From: Lachnospiraceae bacterium
Lineage (GTDB): Bacteria > Bacillota > Clostridia > Lachnospirales > Lachnospiraceae
Direction of reading: 5' to 3'
DNA: 38,039 bases
Assembly (NCBI GenBank): GCA_949383255.1
Contig: CASJPF010000036.1
Span: forward strand, 1-38,039
A model generated the notes under the pieces. It made no database searches and was not told the origin of the DNA. It was given only the letters and a program-made list of their open reading frames with translations. This document shows positions 25,559 through 34,342 of this stretch, piece after piece (the stretch's first letter is position 1; each line of letters begins with the position of its first letter). The position numbers were made by a program, and so were the translations under genes.

Positions 25559-26533
25559 ATGAAAGAGATTGTTAGTTTAATGGATTATCGTTCAAGTATC
25601 AAAGTGGTGGATGCAACATTGCGAGATGGTGGGCTTGTGAATGACTTTTATTTTACAGATGAGTTTGTAAGAGCGTTGTACGAATCAAATGTCAAGGCAG
25701 GCGTGGATTATATGGAGATGGGATATAAGGCGTCGAAGGAAATGTTTGACCAGAGTAAGTTTGGCAAGTGGAAGTTTTGCGATGATGATGAGATTAGAGC
25801 AATCGTAGGTGATAATGATACCAATCTTAAAATTGCAGTGATGGCAGACGTTGGGAGATGCGATTACAAAAAGGATATTCTTAGCCGCTCAGAAAGTCCG
25901 ATTGACTTAATCCGTGTAGCAACGTATTTAAATACAATTCCAGCGGCAGCAAACATGATTGAAGACGCTAAGAAAAAAGGATATGAAGTAACTTGCAATA
26001 TTATGGCGATTTCAAATGGACAGGAGAGTGATTTAAGAGTTGCACTTGACATATTGGGACAGACATCAGCAGATGTATTGTATATTGTTGATAGTTTTGG
26101 TTCCCTGTATCCAGAACAGATTGCGCGAATTACAGATACGTATATGGAATTTGCAGCAAAATATGGCAAACAGCTTGGTATTCATGCGCACAACAATCAA
26201 CAACTAGCATTTGCTAATACAATTGAAGCAGTTGGTGATGGTGTAGATTGGCTTGATGCCACATATGCAGGTATGGGCAGAGGAGCAGGAAACTGTGCGA
26301 TGGAGCTACTACTCGGATTTTTGCGCAATCCAAAGTACAATAATTTTTATGTGATACAATTTATAGAAAAGTATATGAATAAACTCAGAGAGGATGGAGT
26401 AGTTTGGGGGTTTGATTTGCAGTATATGATGACAGGACTTTTGAATCAGCATCCGCGGGCGGCAATACAGTTTACCAAGGATAAGAGAAAAGATTATGCT
26501 GAATTTTATAAGGAAGTTGTCGCACAAGATTAA
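25559..26533 (+). CDS. Aldolase of the HMGL-like / DRE-TIM metallolyase family
   Basis: The 324-residue product has the family signature DATLRDGG (18-25), VDSFG (178-182), the metal-binding HAHNN (209-213) and GMGRGAGN (238-245), a TIM-barrel lyase closest in look to 4-hydroxy-2-oxovalerate aldolase-type enzymes. These cleave or form C-C bonds next to a 2-oxo acid using a divalent metal. The true substrate is unknown. No acetaldehyde dehydrogenase or hydratase partner of a meta-cleavage pathway lies nearby. Such proteins often occur in polysaccharide or lipid biosynthesis loci. AGGAGAAGGGGAGC precedes the ATG. Confidence 0.85.
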   Translation: MKEIVSLMDYRSSIKVVDATLRDGGLVNDFYFTDEFVRALYESNVKAGVDYMEMGYKASKEMFDQSKFGKWKFCDDDEIRAIVGDNDTNLKIAVMADVGRCDYKKDILSRSESPIDLIRVATYLNTIPAAANMIEDAKKKGYEVTCNIMAISNGQESDLRVALDILGQTSADVLYIVDSFGSLYPEQIARITDTYMEFAAKYGKQLGIHAHNNQQLAFANTIEAVGDGVDWLDATYAGMGRGAGNCAMELLLGFLRNPKYNNFYVIQFIEKYMNKLREDGVVWGFDLQYMMTGLLNQHPRAAIQFTKDKRKDYAEFYKEVVAQD

Positions 26534-26539
26534 TAATAA

Positions 26540-26695
26540 GGAATTGTGAAAATAAGTGATGCAGATTGCGTAGGATATTTCTTCGAGAATGTATGTCAAA
26601 AAACGTAGGCGTAGCGGGCTACGGCGAGGCTTTTTGGCATGCATAATCGGAGAAATAGCCAAGTCAAGATGCGTCACTTATTTTTCTACAGTTCC
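26540..26695. mobile_element. MITE copy 1 (156 bp)
   Basis: The ends are inverted repeats of about 24 bp (GGAATTGTGAAAATAAGTGA at the left against GGAACTGTAGAAAAATAAGT read from the right). It is flanked by TAA on both sides (26537-26539, 26696-26698), a 3-bp target duplication. The interior is itself near-palindromic. It matches copy 2 (29571-29728) in the opposite orientation and, more distantly, copy 3 (31996-32149). It carries no transposase. Confidence 0.85.
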
Positions 26696-26852
26696 TAAAT
26701 GCTCTAAGACAGAACAAGGCAGATTCAAGACCAACGTGGACAATATCTTTGTCGTGGGCGATATGCACACTGGGCAGTCACTTGTTTCTAAGGCGATCCG
26801 GCAGGGGCGCGAGTGTGCACGCGAAGTCGACAAGAGTCTGATGGGTATTTGA
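26696..26852 (+). pseudogene. C-terminal remnant of glutamate synthase small subunit (GltD-like)
   Basis: Directly after MITE copy 1 the frame reads GRFKTNVDNIFVVGDMHTGQ, then SLVSKAIRQGRECAREVDKS and LMGI before TGA. This is the conserved end of the NADPH-binding flavoprotein subunit that feeds electrons to glutamate synthase (VGD, GQSLV and GRECAREVD motifs). Only about 45 residues remain of a protein of about 490, so the gene is dead. The MITE sits at the break. A good terminator follows. Confidence 0.8.
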
Positions 26853-26875
26853 ATATGTTTATCCAGTAAAAAATG

Positions 26876-26914
26876 AAAACCTTGTGGTTATTTCGGCAAC
26901 TGCAAGGTTTTTTT
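26876..26914 (+). terminator. Intrinsic terminator after the gltD remnant
   Basis: AAAACCTTG (26876-26884) pairs with CAAGGTTTT (26903-26911), and TGGTT pairs with AACTG inside it around ATTTCGGC; a run of seven T follows from 26908. This is the original terminator of the lost gene. Confidence 0.88.
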
Positions 26915-27075
26915 GATGCACAAAAATGCGTGTATTCTTTCTCTATTTTGAGTTGTGACGCTTTCTATGTGGACTGGGACACAGATATTGATTTTTATAG
27001 AAGGAACACAGATAATATGAAAAACGATTATGTAGTAAAAGTTTTTATGAAAAATAACAGGGAGGATAAAAAGCA

Positions 27076-28558
27076 ATGAAAAAAGTTTGTGTCAGTTATT
27101 TTGGCTATCGCCATGACCATGTTTGTAATGACAGGATGCACCGGGCAAACAGCTTTGGTGACAGTGAAAACAGATAAAACAAAAACAGAAGAAGCAAAAA
27201 TCGAAGAGACAAAGACCGAAGAGACGAAAACAGAAGAAACAAAAGCAGAAGCAGCAATGGATGACAGCGTTTATCTTGGTAGGGGAGAGGTGGGCAGCAA
27301 GTGGCATGCATCCTGTATTCAAGAGGCTGTATCCAGAGAGACAGAGGTTTCTTTAAAGGATGATTTTTTCACGGCGGTCAATCTGGATTACCTAACTGGG
27401 CTTACGCCCAAAGATGGTGAGAGCAGTGCAGGGGTTAATACAGATGCTGACCGTATTATGCGGGATCGCGCACTGAAGATTTTACAGAAAGAGAATCCCA
27501 AGACCCTGGGAGGAGAGCTGGTCAAACAGTTTTATGGGCTTGCGACAGACTGGGAAGCAAGAGAACAGATGGGGTTGGCTCCAGCTATGGCAATGCTCGA
27601 GCGGATTCAGGCAATTCGCACTATCGATGACATAACGGCATATGAGATGAGTACTGGCGATGTCTATCGTAGGCAATTATTGTGGCATGGAGTTACGAAA
27701 TTCCTTGCAGATCCGGATTATTATACTGTTGCAATCGATTCGACCGACCTGCTTCTGGGCGATTCGCAGGAATATTCGGAGCGCAGTGAAGACGGGAAAC
27801 TTGAGGAGGAGTTTAACAAAAAAACGGTCTCCTATGTGTTGAAACGATTTGGGATTTCCGATAAGGAGGCAGACTAGCTCTGGGAAGGATGCATGGAATT
27901 TGAGACTGCAATCGCGGCGCATATCCTGACGCTGGAAGAAGCCTATGCAGAAGATTATTTTGACAGAATCATCAATGTATACGCGTTGGAGAAACTGAAG
28001 GAAATACAGGGGAACTATCCCCTGGCAGAAATTCTGGGAGTAGACGGAATGGGGGCTCCGACACCTATCTTCTGTACGAACCAGAGTGGCTGAATGCGCT
28101 GAGTGCGCTCTATGTGGAGGACAATGTGAAAATCATTCGGGATTATCTGCTGGTTCATTATGTTTCTGCTGTATCTTCGGCGCTGGATAGGGAAGCCCGC
28201 GATACAATGTTAGCGTATTGGAATGAACGGTGTGGTATTGAAGGAATGCTGCAGCGAACAGGAGCGCTAGGAAGTGATTGACAAGAAGTTCATATCCCAT
28301 TATGGCAAAATGTTGGAGCAGGAGGACTGGCTGAGCGATGAGATAAAAGAATATGAGATCGAAAAACTGAAGCATATTACGATTCACGCCTGCTTTTCCG
28401 ATGTACGGGAGGATTATTCAGATTTGTCTTTCGTGTCAGAGGCGGATGGAGGAACCTATTGGGAGGCACGGCAGGCAATCGGTCAATATGATCTGGCGAT
28501 GCAGCGTAAGTCTGCATATAGGATAAAACTATTTTGCAGTTTCATGTATCTGGATTGA
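27076..28558 (+). pseudogene. Decayed M13-family metallopeptidase lipoprotein
   Basis: GGAGGATAAAAAGCA precedes an ATG reading MKKV, then a one-base shift leads into VILAIAMTMFVMTGC, a lipoprotein signal with its lipobox cysteine. A linker of KTEET-type repeats follows, then an M13-like N-terminal domain (DDFFTAVNLDYL, ENPKTLGGELVKQFYGLA). A TAG at 27875 and frameshifts near 28055 and 28275 break the rest, which still reads on in other frames (YLLYEPEWLNALSALYVEDN; DKKFISHYGKMLEQ). The zinc-binding HExxH half is missing. Confidence 0.75.
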
Positions 28559-29256
28559 CTGATCGGAGAGTCTGCCCAGTGCTCAAGATAAGTTCATAGC
28601 GGATAATGCTGTTGATATGCGCCATATTCACTAGATAACTCTGATGAGAACGGGCAAATATGCTGGAGGGGAGCTGCTTCTCAAGTTCATTCAGGGAATA
28701 TCGGATCTCCCTGACAGCTTCTGATACCAGATGAAGTGAGACTCTATGTCTGAACACTTTGCAGTGCAAAAGGCCATCAATGTTGAGTGAGAGTGTTTCA
28801 CCTGGCAGATTCAGGAGAATCCGATGTGGCTTATGCTTTTTCAAGAAAATGTCGCAGGTATATTCAAGTTGTGCGTCTTTGACCGGCTGCACCAGATAGA
28901 GAAGCGGCGAGACATCATAGCCCCATCACGGCGTAATCCTCTGTGGAAGTAATAAAGATGATATCGGTCTGGATATCTTCGTCGCGTAGATACTTGGCGA
29001 ATAGGTAGCCATTTTCTTCCTCTAAGAGGATATCGAGAAAAATCAGGTCATAATCTTCCTCTAAGAGGATATCGAGAAAAATCAGGTCATAAGAGACAGC
29101 GTGATCTACCTGTTTCAAAAAAGAAGCAGTGTCATAGAATTCTTCTATTCTGGCATCCATACCTTTGGTTGAAAGCGATTTGTCAAGTCTTTGATGAAAA
29201 TCACCCACAAATCGTTGATCATCGTCACAGATAGCAATACGGTATAATTGGATCAG
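28483..29256 (-). pseudogene. Broken LytTR-family response regulator
   Basis: On the - strand the sequence begins YRIAICDDDQRFVGDFHQRL, a receiver domain with its acidic pair, and reaches FITSTEDYAVMG. A one-base shift near 28912 leads to YDVSPLLYLVQPVKDAQLEY and a LytTR DNA-binding domain (SIFARSHQSYLVNMAHI). A second shift near 28568 leads to PISQSRYMKLQNSFI. A 39-bp tandem duplication repeats the phospho-acceptor strand (YDLIFLDILLEED twice). No normal start codon precedes the first residues. The intact gene probably answered a GHKL kinase such as the remnant at 31037. Confidence 0.8.
29015..29092 (-). repeat. 39-bp tandem duplication in the response regulator remnant
   Basis: A 39-base unit starting at 29015 is repeated from 29054, the second copy diverging in its last few bases. 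It keeps the reading frame and duplicates 13 residues around the phospho-accepting aspartate. Confidence 0.85.
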
Positions 29257-29417
29257 TCCCCTTTCTGATTGCTTAACCTTAGACTACTATTTTATCAGAT
29301 AAGATGGGAAATGTGCAACTATATTTTGAGTTAGGTTTTTTATAAGGTTACAATTCATATCCACTCCAGATTTCATATTGATTTATGATGATTTGGTGTG
29401 AATTGCAATAATTGATG
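29257..29417. other. Gap upstream of the response regulator remnant
   Basis: AT-rich sequence with no open frame, no clear promoter on either strand and no strong hairpin. It ends where the second copy of the 83-bp repeat begins. Confidence 0.4.
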
Positions 29418-29500
29418 CACACAAAATGCCACAAAGCAGGCATTTTGGCGCTGGTTCCGACACCATGCAGCAAGTGCATGGTGCAGGTGTGAAAAGTAAC
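29418..29500 (+). repeat. 83-bp foldable repeat, copy B
   Basis: Matches copy A at 22430-22512 at 79 of 83 positions, with all three stems intact. No flanking direct repeat is seen here, unlike copy A. It lies 70 bases before MITE copy 2. Confidence 0.7.
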
Positions 29501-29570
29501 TTTATAAGGACGCTATTTGTAGGGATTGTGACGTAAACATTGATTTGTGAAGGGAAAGAAGATATAATAA

Positions 29571-29728
29571 GGAACTGTAGAAAAATAACTGATGCATCTT
29601 GACTTGGCTATTTCTCCGATTATGCATGCTAAAAAGCCTCGCCGTAGCCCGCTACGCCTACGTTTTTTGACATACCTCCTCGAAGAAATATCCTACGCAA
29701 TCTGCATCACTTATTTTCCTGCAATTCC
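29571..29728. mobile_element. MITE copy 2 (158 bp, inverted relative to copy 1)
   Basis: The sequence is close to the reverse complement of copy 1 over its whole length, including the shared core words TAGCCCGCTACGCCTACG and GCCTCGCCG. The left end is preceded by TAA; the right end (GCAATTCC) is followed by CCA, so no target duplication is left. Copies 1 and 2 bracket the decayed genes between them as a 3.2-kb inverted pair. Confidence 0.85.
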
Positions 29729-29780
29729 CCACAGTGAAAATTTCAGGGAGTTCAATTTAGTATAGATAGGAGAGCGTGCT

Positions 29781-30489
29781 ATATGGAATCGGGAAAATTT
29801 AAAGGCAAATGAGAGAGAGCTGTTAAAGATCAATTACTAGAAGGTATTGGTGGCGACGATTGTGTTTGGGATATGCAGCGGCTCCACAACGATTGCATTT
29901 TCACAGACTGCTGTCATCGGGGGGAACAAATAAGGCATTTGTGGATGAAGTCAGCGCAGTGAGGGCGGAGACGGTTCTTGCGGCGCTGGCAGCGGTGTTA
30001 TCGGCGCTGGTGTCAGTATATCTGATTGGTTTTCTGATCTCCGTGTTTGTATACTATCCCCTGGAGGTCGGTGCACAGAAAGTTGTTCATCAACTGCAGG
30101 ACAACTGTGCTGCATATGGAAATATCGTGTTTTCTTTAAGAAATGCATATGGCAATATCATAAAGACCATGTTTCTGAAAGGGTTTTTCATGAGACTGTG
30201 GGGACTATTGTTTGTGATTTCCGGTATTGTGAAATCCTATGAATACAGAATGATACCGTATCTTTTGGCAGAGAACCCGCAGATGAGCAGCAAGGAAGTC
30301 TTTTCGAGGAGCAGAGAGATGATGCGGGGATATAAATGGAATGCTTTTGTGCTGTACTGGTTGTTTCTCGGCTGGCATATTTTAGGGCTGCGTACATTCG
30401 GGATCGTGGAAGTATTCTATTCGCTGCCCTATTGTTATCGGACCAACGTGTAGCTTTATCACGCATTGAAGAGCCCATGCCAACGCAAG
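29781..30489 (+). pseudogene. Decayed DUF975-family membrane protein
   Basis: From 29781 the frame reads ATA (a lost ATG) then WNRENLKANERELLKINY, a TAG where a tryptophan is usual, and KVLVATIVFGICSGS. A one-base shift near 29925 leads into the long frame with membrane segments and the DUF975 signature (YEYRMIPYLLAENP, then SREMMRGYKWNAFVLYWLFL). A second TAG at 30451-30453 precedes LYHALKS. DUF975 proteins are integral membrane proteins of unknown function. At least three separate lesions show that the gene is dead. Confidence 0.75.
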
Positions 30490-31056
30490 AATATAGGAAA
30501 CACATATACCATAAAACAGGAGCGTACAAGAAGGAAGTTTTTATTGTTGGGTATATGCCCCTATTTGTGGCGGCGGTTTTGATATTTGGGGCAATATCTG
30601 CTATCAGCAGGGCAGGCTTTGACAGTGCTGACCTGAATAACTTGACACCTTCCATCATGCTGCAGAGCAGGGACGCGGTCATTGCGGAAGCTGTCATAGG
30701 CAGTCTGCCATCCACGTTCTGGCTGGCATTTATGGGCTGCCTGCTGCTGGAGGCGGCTGCTTTTACAGCGGTCAGCCAGTATCACGGACAGGCGAATCCG
30801 AAAGTGCTTGCCCTGTTTTTGTTGTATGCTGCGATGTTTGGCATAAGCGTGCAACTCTTCTGAGACAGGCGGGGGCTTATCCAGTCTGTGGAAGGCTGTC
30901 CACACCGCAGCCGGGTATCATTTCGTCCCGCTTATCAGTCTGTGTTGCATGACAATGATTTATGCGGTTACGCTGTTGACGGTGGTGCAGTTTGTCTGGT
31001 GGCGGCTAGGAGAGTGGAGGAAGAGGACCCCTTTTAATGGATCGTAGCAAGTTCGC
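30490..31056 (+). pseudogene. Remnant of a multi-pass membrane protein
   Basis: One frame gives a short hydrophilic start (HKTGAYKKEV), then hydrophobic segments FIVGYMPLFVAAVLIFGAIS and LAFMGCLLLEAAAFTAV and ALFLLYAAMFGISVQLF before a TGA at 30861. Shifting one base restores AGYHFVPLISLCCMTMIYAV and TLLTVVQFVWWRLGEWRKR up to a stop near 31050. I do not recognise the family. It may be the membrane half of the kinase that follows, or a separate transporter. Confidence 0.45.
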
Positions 31057-31654
31057 TGTGAAAAATTATGAGATGATCATGCAAGTGGATGAGGATTCCC
31101 GCAGGAGAAAACATGAGATGAAGCATCATGTGGAAACGTTGTATGCGCTGATCGATGCTGGGAAGATCGTTCAGGCGAAAAATTATACAGAGAAGATGAT
31201 AAAGGATACGGAGTTGTCATCGGACGTGAACTACAGTACCAATATTGTGCTGAATTCCATAGTAGGAATCCGGCTGAATCAGGCGAAAAAGAGGGGCGTT
31301 GCGGTGCAGCGCCATATTCATGTACCAGACCAGTTGTCAGTAAACGAGGTTGATCTGAATATTCTCCTGTCAAATGCGCTGGAAGCGTGTATGCGTATGG
31401 AGGAAGGGCAGGAAGCATATATCGGGCTGGAGACATGGAAGAGACAAAAATTTTTGTACATTGAGTGTACAAACGGTGTAGCGCCAAAGGAACTGTCGGG
31501 AGAACAGCGCAGGACGATCAAGGAGGAGGTGAAAAATCACGGCTTTGGGCTGGAAGCGATGGAGACGGTGGCAGAAAAATATGTCAGCATTATACAGACA
31601 GAACAGAGTGAGAGCAGATATACGGTTCGGACAAACCTTTGCCTTGCAGAATAA
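31037..31654 (+). CDS. GHKL-family sensor kinase, cytoplasmic domain only (probably truncated)
   Basis: The 205-residue frame has the phospho-acceptor-like segment RRRKHEMKHHVETL (about 23-36), the N-box DLNILLSNALEACM (about 106-119) and the G-box NHGFGLEAMETVAEKY, as in AgrC-type kinases. The membrane sensor domain expected before it is absent; the preceding membrane remnant is in another frame. AGGAAGAGGA lies nine bases before the ATG, so the domain could still be translated. Its likely partner regulator at 28483-29256 is dead. Probably a remnant. Confidence 0.65.
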   Translation: MDRSKFAVKNYEMIMQVDEDSRRRKHEMKHHVETLYALIDAGKIVQAKNYTEKMIKDTELSSDVNYSTNIVLNSIVGIRLNQAKKRGVAVQRHIHVPDQLSVNEVDLNILLSNALEACMRMEEGQEAYIGLETWKRQKFLYIECTNGVAPKELSGEQRRTIKEEVKNHGFGLEAMETVAEKYVSIIQTEQSESRYTVRTNLCLAE

Positions 31655-31995
31655 AATTTGGACAAAAACGGATATAGATTTTTATATCTCAGGTCCTTGT
31701 AAAGATTATCTTTATCCAATATATCTTTGGCATTTCTTCCATGAGGAAAACAATCGGGAGATAGGGGGAAATTTTGCTTACCGCTAGTATCCGATAGGAA
31801 TGCGATAATATTTGATTTCTGTATGACTGCTCTTGTTTTGGGGCTAGGAGCTAGAAAATAAAAATAGTTGTTTCCCGACAGCCTCTTTCTCTTTTAAAAA
31901 TTGAGATCTTGTGATATTATTAAAAACGATAAGAAATTATAAAATATATCATAAAATTATTTCAACTGAGCAGTTGCAATGTGTTCTTTATATAA
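31655..31995. other. Gap between the kinase remnant and MITE copy 3
   Basis: AT-rich sequence without a convincing gene, promoter or terminator. A weak stem GATATA/TATATC occurs just after the kinase stop. Confidence 0.35.
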
Positions 31996-32149
31996 GGAAT
32001 TGTTAATAAATTACTCATGACAGTTACTTGTCTAAATGTTTATCTGCGGCATTAGAAAATCTTGACATAGCCCACTATACCTGCAATTTTTTCTTTGCAG
32101 ATGAATATTTATACGGCGTCCTTGTCACAAGTAATTTCTGAACAGTTCC
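31996..32149. mobile_element. MITE copy 3 (154 bp, diverged)
   Basis: The ends GGAATTGTTAATAAATTACT and, read from the right, GGAACTGTTCAGAAATTACT form a terminal inverted repeat. TAA flanks both sides (31993-31995 and 32150-32152). The ends and a core word (TAGCCCACTATACCTGCA against TAGCCCGCTACGCCTACG) relate it to copies 1 and 2, but overall identity is much lower, so it is an older or different subfamily. Confidence 0.75.
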
Positions 32150-32251
32150 TAAGCAAAAAATAGCTGTGTTATCAGATGTAGAAGTTCAATAGTATGATTT
32201 TTGCAAATGAAAGAGTGGGGTGGAACATCTTTAAATAATTTAACTGTATTG

Positions 32252-32281
32252 TTGCAAGTTATTTTCATATCTTTTTAGAAT
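32252..32281 (+). promoter_or_regulatory. Possible promoter of the reductase operon
   Basis: TTGCAA (32252-32257), 18 bases, TAGAAT (32276-32281). It is a modest match, placed about 36 bases before the fabG-type start. Confidence 0.4.
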
Positions 32282-32316
32282 ATGTTTAAAAAATTGAGAA
32301 GGAGAAATGATAGGAA

Positions 32317-33045
32317 GTGATAGAGTATGAGAAAAAAGCGTTAGTCACTGGGGCATCAAGGGGGATCGGAAAAGCAATTGCCAAGATGCTTGCAGCGCAA
32401 AAGTTTGATTTGTATCTGACTTGCCGCGAAAATAGCAACCAGTTGGAGACTTTAGGACAATCATTGCAGCAGCAATATGGTATTAACTGTTGTTGTTATA
32501 CCTTTTCGATTGCTGATGAGAATAGTGTGATTGAGATGTTTCGTGATATTCCATATCTGGATGTTCTGGTGAACAATGCAGGTATTTCCTATATAGGTCT
32601 TTTGACGGATATGACTTATCGTGAATGGCAGGAAGTAATTGATACTAATCTAAATGCGTGTTTTTTGACTTGCCGCTATGCAGTACCAGAGATGGTAAGA
32701 CGGCGTCAGGGAAAGATTATAAACATTTCTTCTGTGTGGGGAACTGTCGGCGCATCAATGGAGGTGGCATATTCAGCCTCTAAAGGTGGAGTCAATGCAT
32801 TTACGCGCGCACTGGCAAAGGAATTGGGACCAAGCTGCATTCAAGTGAATGCGATTGCTTGTGGCGTGATTGATACAGATATGAACAAAAGTTTAGATAA
32901 AGAAGATATAGAACAGTTGATACAAGAAATACCATTGGATCGTTTGGGACGAGCAGAGGAGGTCGCAGAGCTTGTAAAATTGCTCTGCACAGGAAATCAA
33001 TATTTAACGGGACAAATTATAACGCTGGACGGAGGTTGGACGTAA
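32317..33045 (+). CDS. Short-chain dehydrogenase/reductase, 3-oxoacyl-ACP reductase (FabG) type
   Basis: A cytosolic NAD(P)H-dependent reductase. The 242-residue product has the cofactor motif TGASRGIG (11-18), NNAG (86-89) and the catalytic Ser138/139, Tyr152 and Lys156 (YSASK). The GTG start giving MIEYEKKALVTG is inferred from family length; GAGAAGGAG lies 12 bases upstream. FabG is the best-known relative, but no other fatty-acid gene is nearby, so the substrate is open. The stop overlaps the next start by one base (TAATG). Confidence 0.85.
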   Translation: MIEYEKKALVTGASRGIGKAIAKMLAAQKFDLYLTCRENSNQLETLGQSLQQQYGINCCCYTFSIADENSVIEMFRDIPYLDVLVNNAGISYIGLLTDMTYREWQEVIDTNLNACFLTCRYAVPEMVRRRQGKIINISSVWGTVGASMEVAYSASKGGVNAFTRALAKELGPSCIQVNAIACGVIDTDMNKSLDKEDIEQLIQEIPLDRLGRAEEVAELVKLLCTGNQYLTGQIITLDGGWT

Positions 33046-33983
33046 TGGAAAATGAATTGTATGATGTGGTAATTATAGGAGCGGGACCGGCTGGAATGGG
33101 AGCGGCAGTTTATGCGGTGAGAGCAGGACTAAAAACAGTGGTGCTCGACAGAAGTCCTTTGAGCGGTGGGCAGATTTTGACAACATATGAGGTGGATAAC
33201 TATCTTGGGCTGCCTGGTCTGAGTGGCGGTGAGCTTTCTGACAAGTTTCGGGAACATGCGGATCAGTTGGGTGTAAAGTTTATAACTGTGAATGTGCAGG
33301 CAGTTGAAGAAATAGCAGAAACAGTAGAATATCGGATTCATACAGATAAAACGATATTCCAGTCAAAAGCAGTAATTCTCGCAACGGGTGCTTCCCATTC
33401 GCTGCTTGATGTGCCAGGAGAGAAGGAGCTTACAGGAATGGGAGTATCCTATTGTGCTACCTGTGATGGCGCATTTTTTAGAAAACGCACAGTGGCAGTG
33501 GTTGGTGGCGGAGATGTAGCTGTGGAGGATGCAATTTTTCTGGCAAAAATCTGTCAGAAAGTCTATCTGATTCACCGCAGAGATCAGCTTCGGGCAGTTG
33601 ACAGCTTGCAGAAAAAATTGTTCTCCCTTGAAAATGTTGAGGTTCTCTGGGATAGTGAGGTTCAAGAAATAATAGGAACAGATAAGGTGTCAGCGATAAG
33701 TCTTTATCACAAGAAGAGTGGAGCGCAAAGCAAACTGGATGTTGATGGAGTGTTTATTGCCGTTGGTATTGTGCCAGATACAGAGCTTTGCAAAGACCTT
33801 GTGGAGATGGATGAGAAAGGTTATGTTATTGCAGACGAAACCTGTGTCACTTCAAAGAAAGGGATTTTTGCAGCGGGAGATATCAGAAAAAAACAGATGC
33901 GTCAGATTATTACTGCGGTCGCTGACGGTGCAAATGCAATTGGCTCTGTGCAAAGTTTTTTATACACAGGGATATCGAAATAA
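33045..33983 (+). CDS. trxB: Thioredoxin reductase (TrxB-like)
   Basis: An FAD- and NAD(P)H-dependent enzyme that reduces thioredoxin. The 312-residue product has the FAD motif GAGPAG (12-17), the redox pair CATC (137-140), the NAD(P) motif GGGDVAVE (154-161) and the C-terminal FAAGDIRKKQMRQIITAVADGA (key part AAGD). The ATG overlaps the reductase stop and has GGAGG inside the upstream gene. No thioredoxin gene is adjacent. The pairing with a FabG-type enzyme suggests a shared redox or NADPH-linked role, but this is inference. Confidence 0.93.
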   Translation: MENELYDVVIIGAGPAGMGAAVYAVRAGLKTVVLDRSPLSGGQILTTYEVDNYLGLPGLSGGELSDKFREHADQLGVKFITVNVQAVEEIAETVEYRIHTDKTIFQSKAVILATGASHSLLDVPGEKELTGMGVSYCATCDGAFFRKRTVAVVGGGDVAVEDAIFLAKICQKVYLIHRRDQLRAVDSLQKKLFSLENVEVLWDSEVQEIIGTDKVSAISLYHKKSGAQSKLDVDGVFIAVGIVPDTELCKDLVEMDEKGYVIADETCVTSKKGIFAAGDIRKKQMRQIITAVADGANAIGSVQSFLYTGISK

Positions 33984-34181
33984 GATTTTTTTAGTTATAA
34001 AATTTTTATAAAAGTTACAAATTTATATATGAAAAAACTTTTGGTTGAGAATGAGAAAAATCTGATTAAAAAAGAAAAAAATACAAGAATAACAGGGGAT
34101 TATAGCGAAATTAGACAAATTATTTGTTCAAAAAAGAATAATTTTTTGTAGTGGGAATGCATATCCGTGCAAAAAGATATC

Positions 34182-34210
34182 TTGACATTTATGGCGAAAT
34201 ATGTTAATTT
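34182..34210 (+). promoter_or_regulatory. Promoter of the SH3/NlpC hydrolase gene
   Basis: TTGACA (34182-34187), 17 bases, TAATTT (34205-34210), leaving about 125 bases of leader. The rest of the 359-base gap (33984-34342) is very AT-rich and shows no gene. Confidence 0.65.
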
Positions 34211-34342
34211 ATTTCATGGGTGTAACAAATTCGTAATAATTTGTGTAATCATAATGGAAAGAGAAACTGTCAGGGTTCCATAAGGGCCAGAGAAGAACTT
34301 TGACGATAGAATCACATAGATACCATAATTGGAGGAATAGTC

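Noticed and set aside
26873..27079. Open frame of 68 codons on the + strand
   Set aside because: It begins inside a terminator hairpin, has no ribosome-binding site and no recognisable features.
28274..28558. Independent small gene of 94 codons
   Set aside because: Its sequence continues the decayed M13 peptidase in another frame and runs into the end of the opposing response regulator.
27875..30453. TAG codons interrupting several genes, which might suggest amber recoding
   Set aside because: The TAGs replace different residues (a Trp and probably a Glu among them) and the same genes also carry frameshifts, while intact neighbours do not contain internal TAG. Decay explains this better.
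34211..34342. c-di-AMP (ydaO-type) riboswitch before the NlpC/P60 gene
   Set aside because: Such riboswitches often precede wall hydrolases, but the conserved ydaO sequence blocks could not be found in this 130-base leader.
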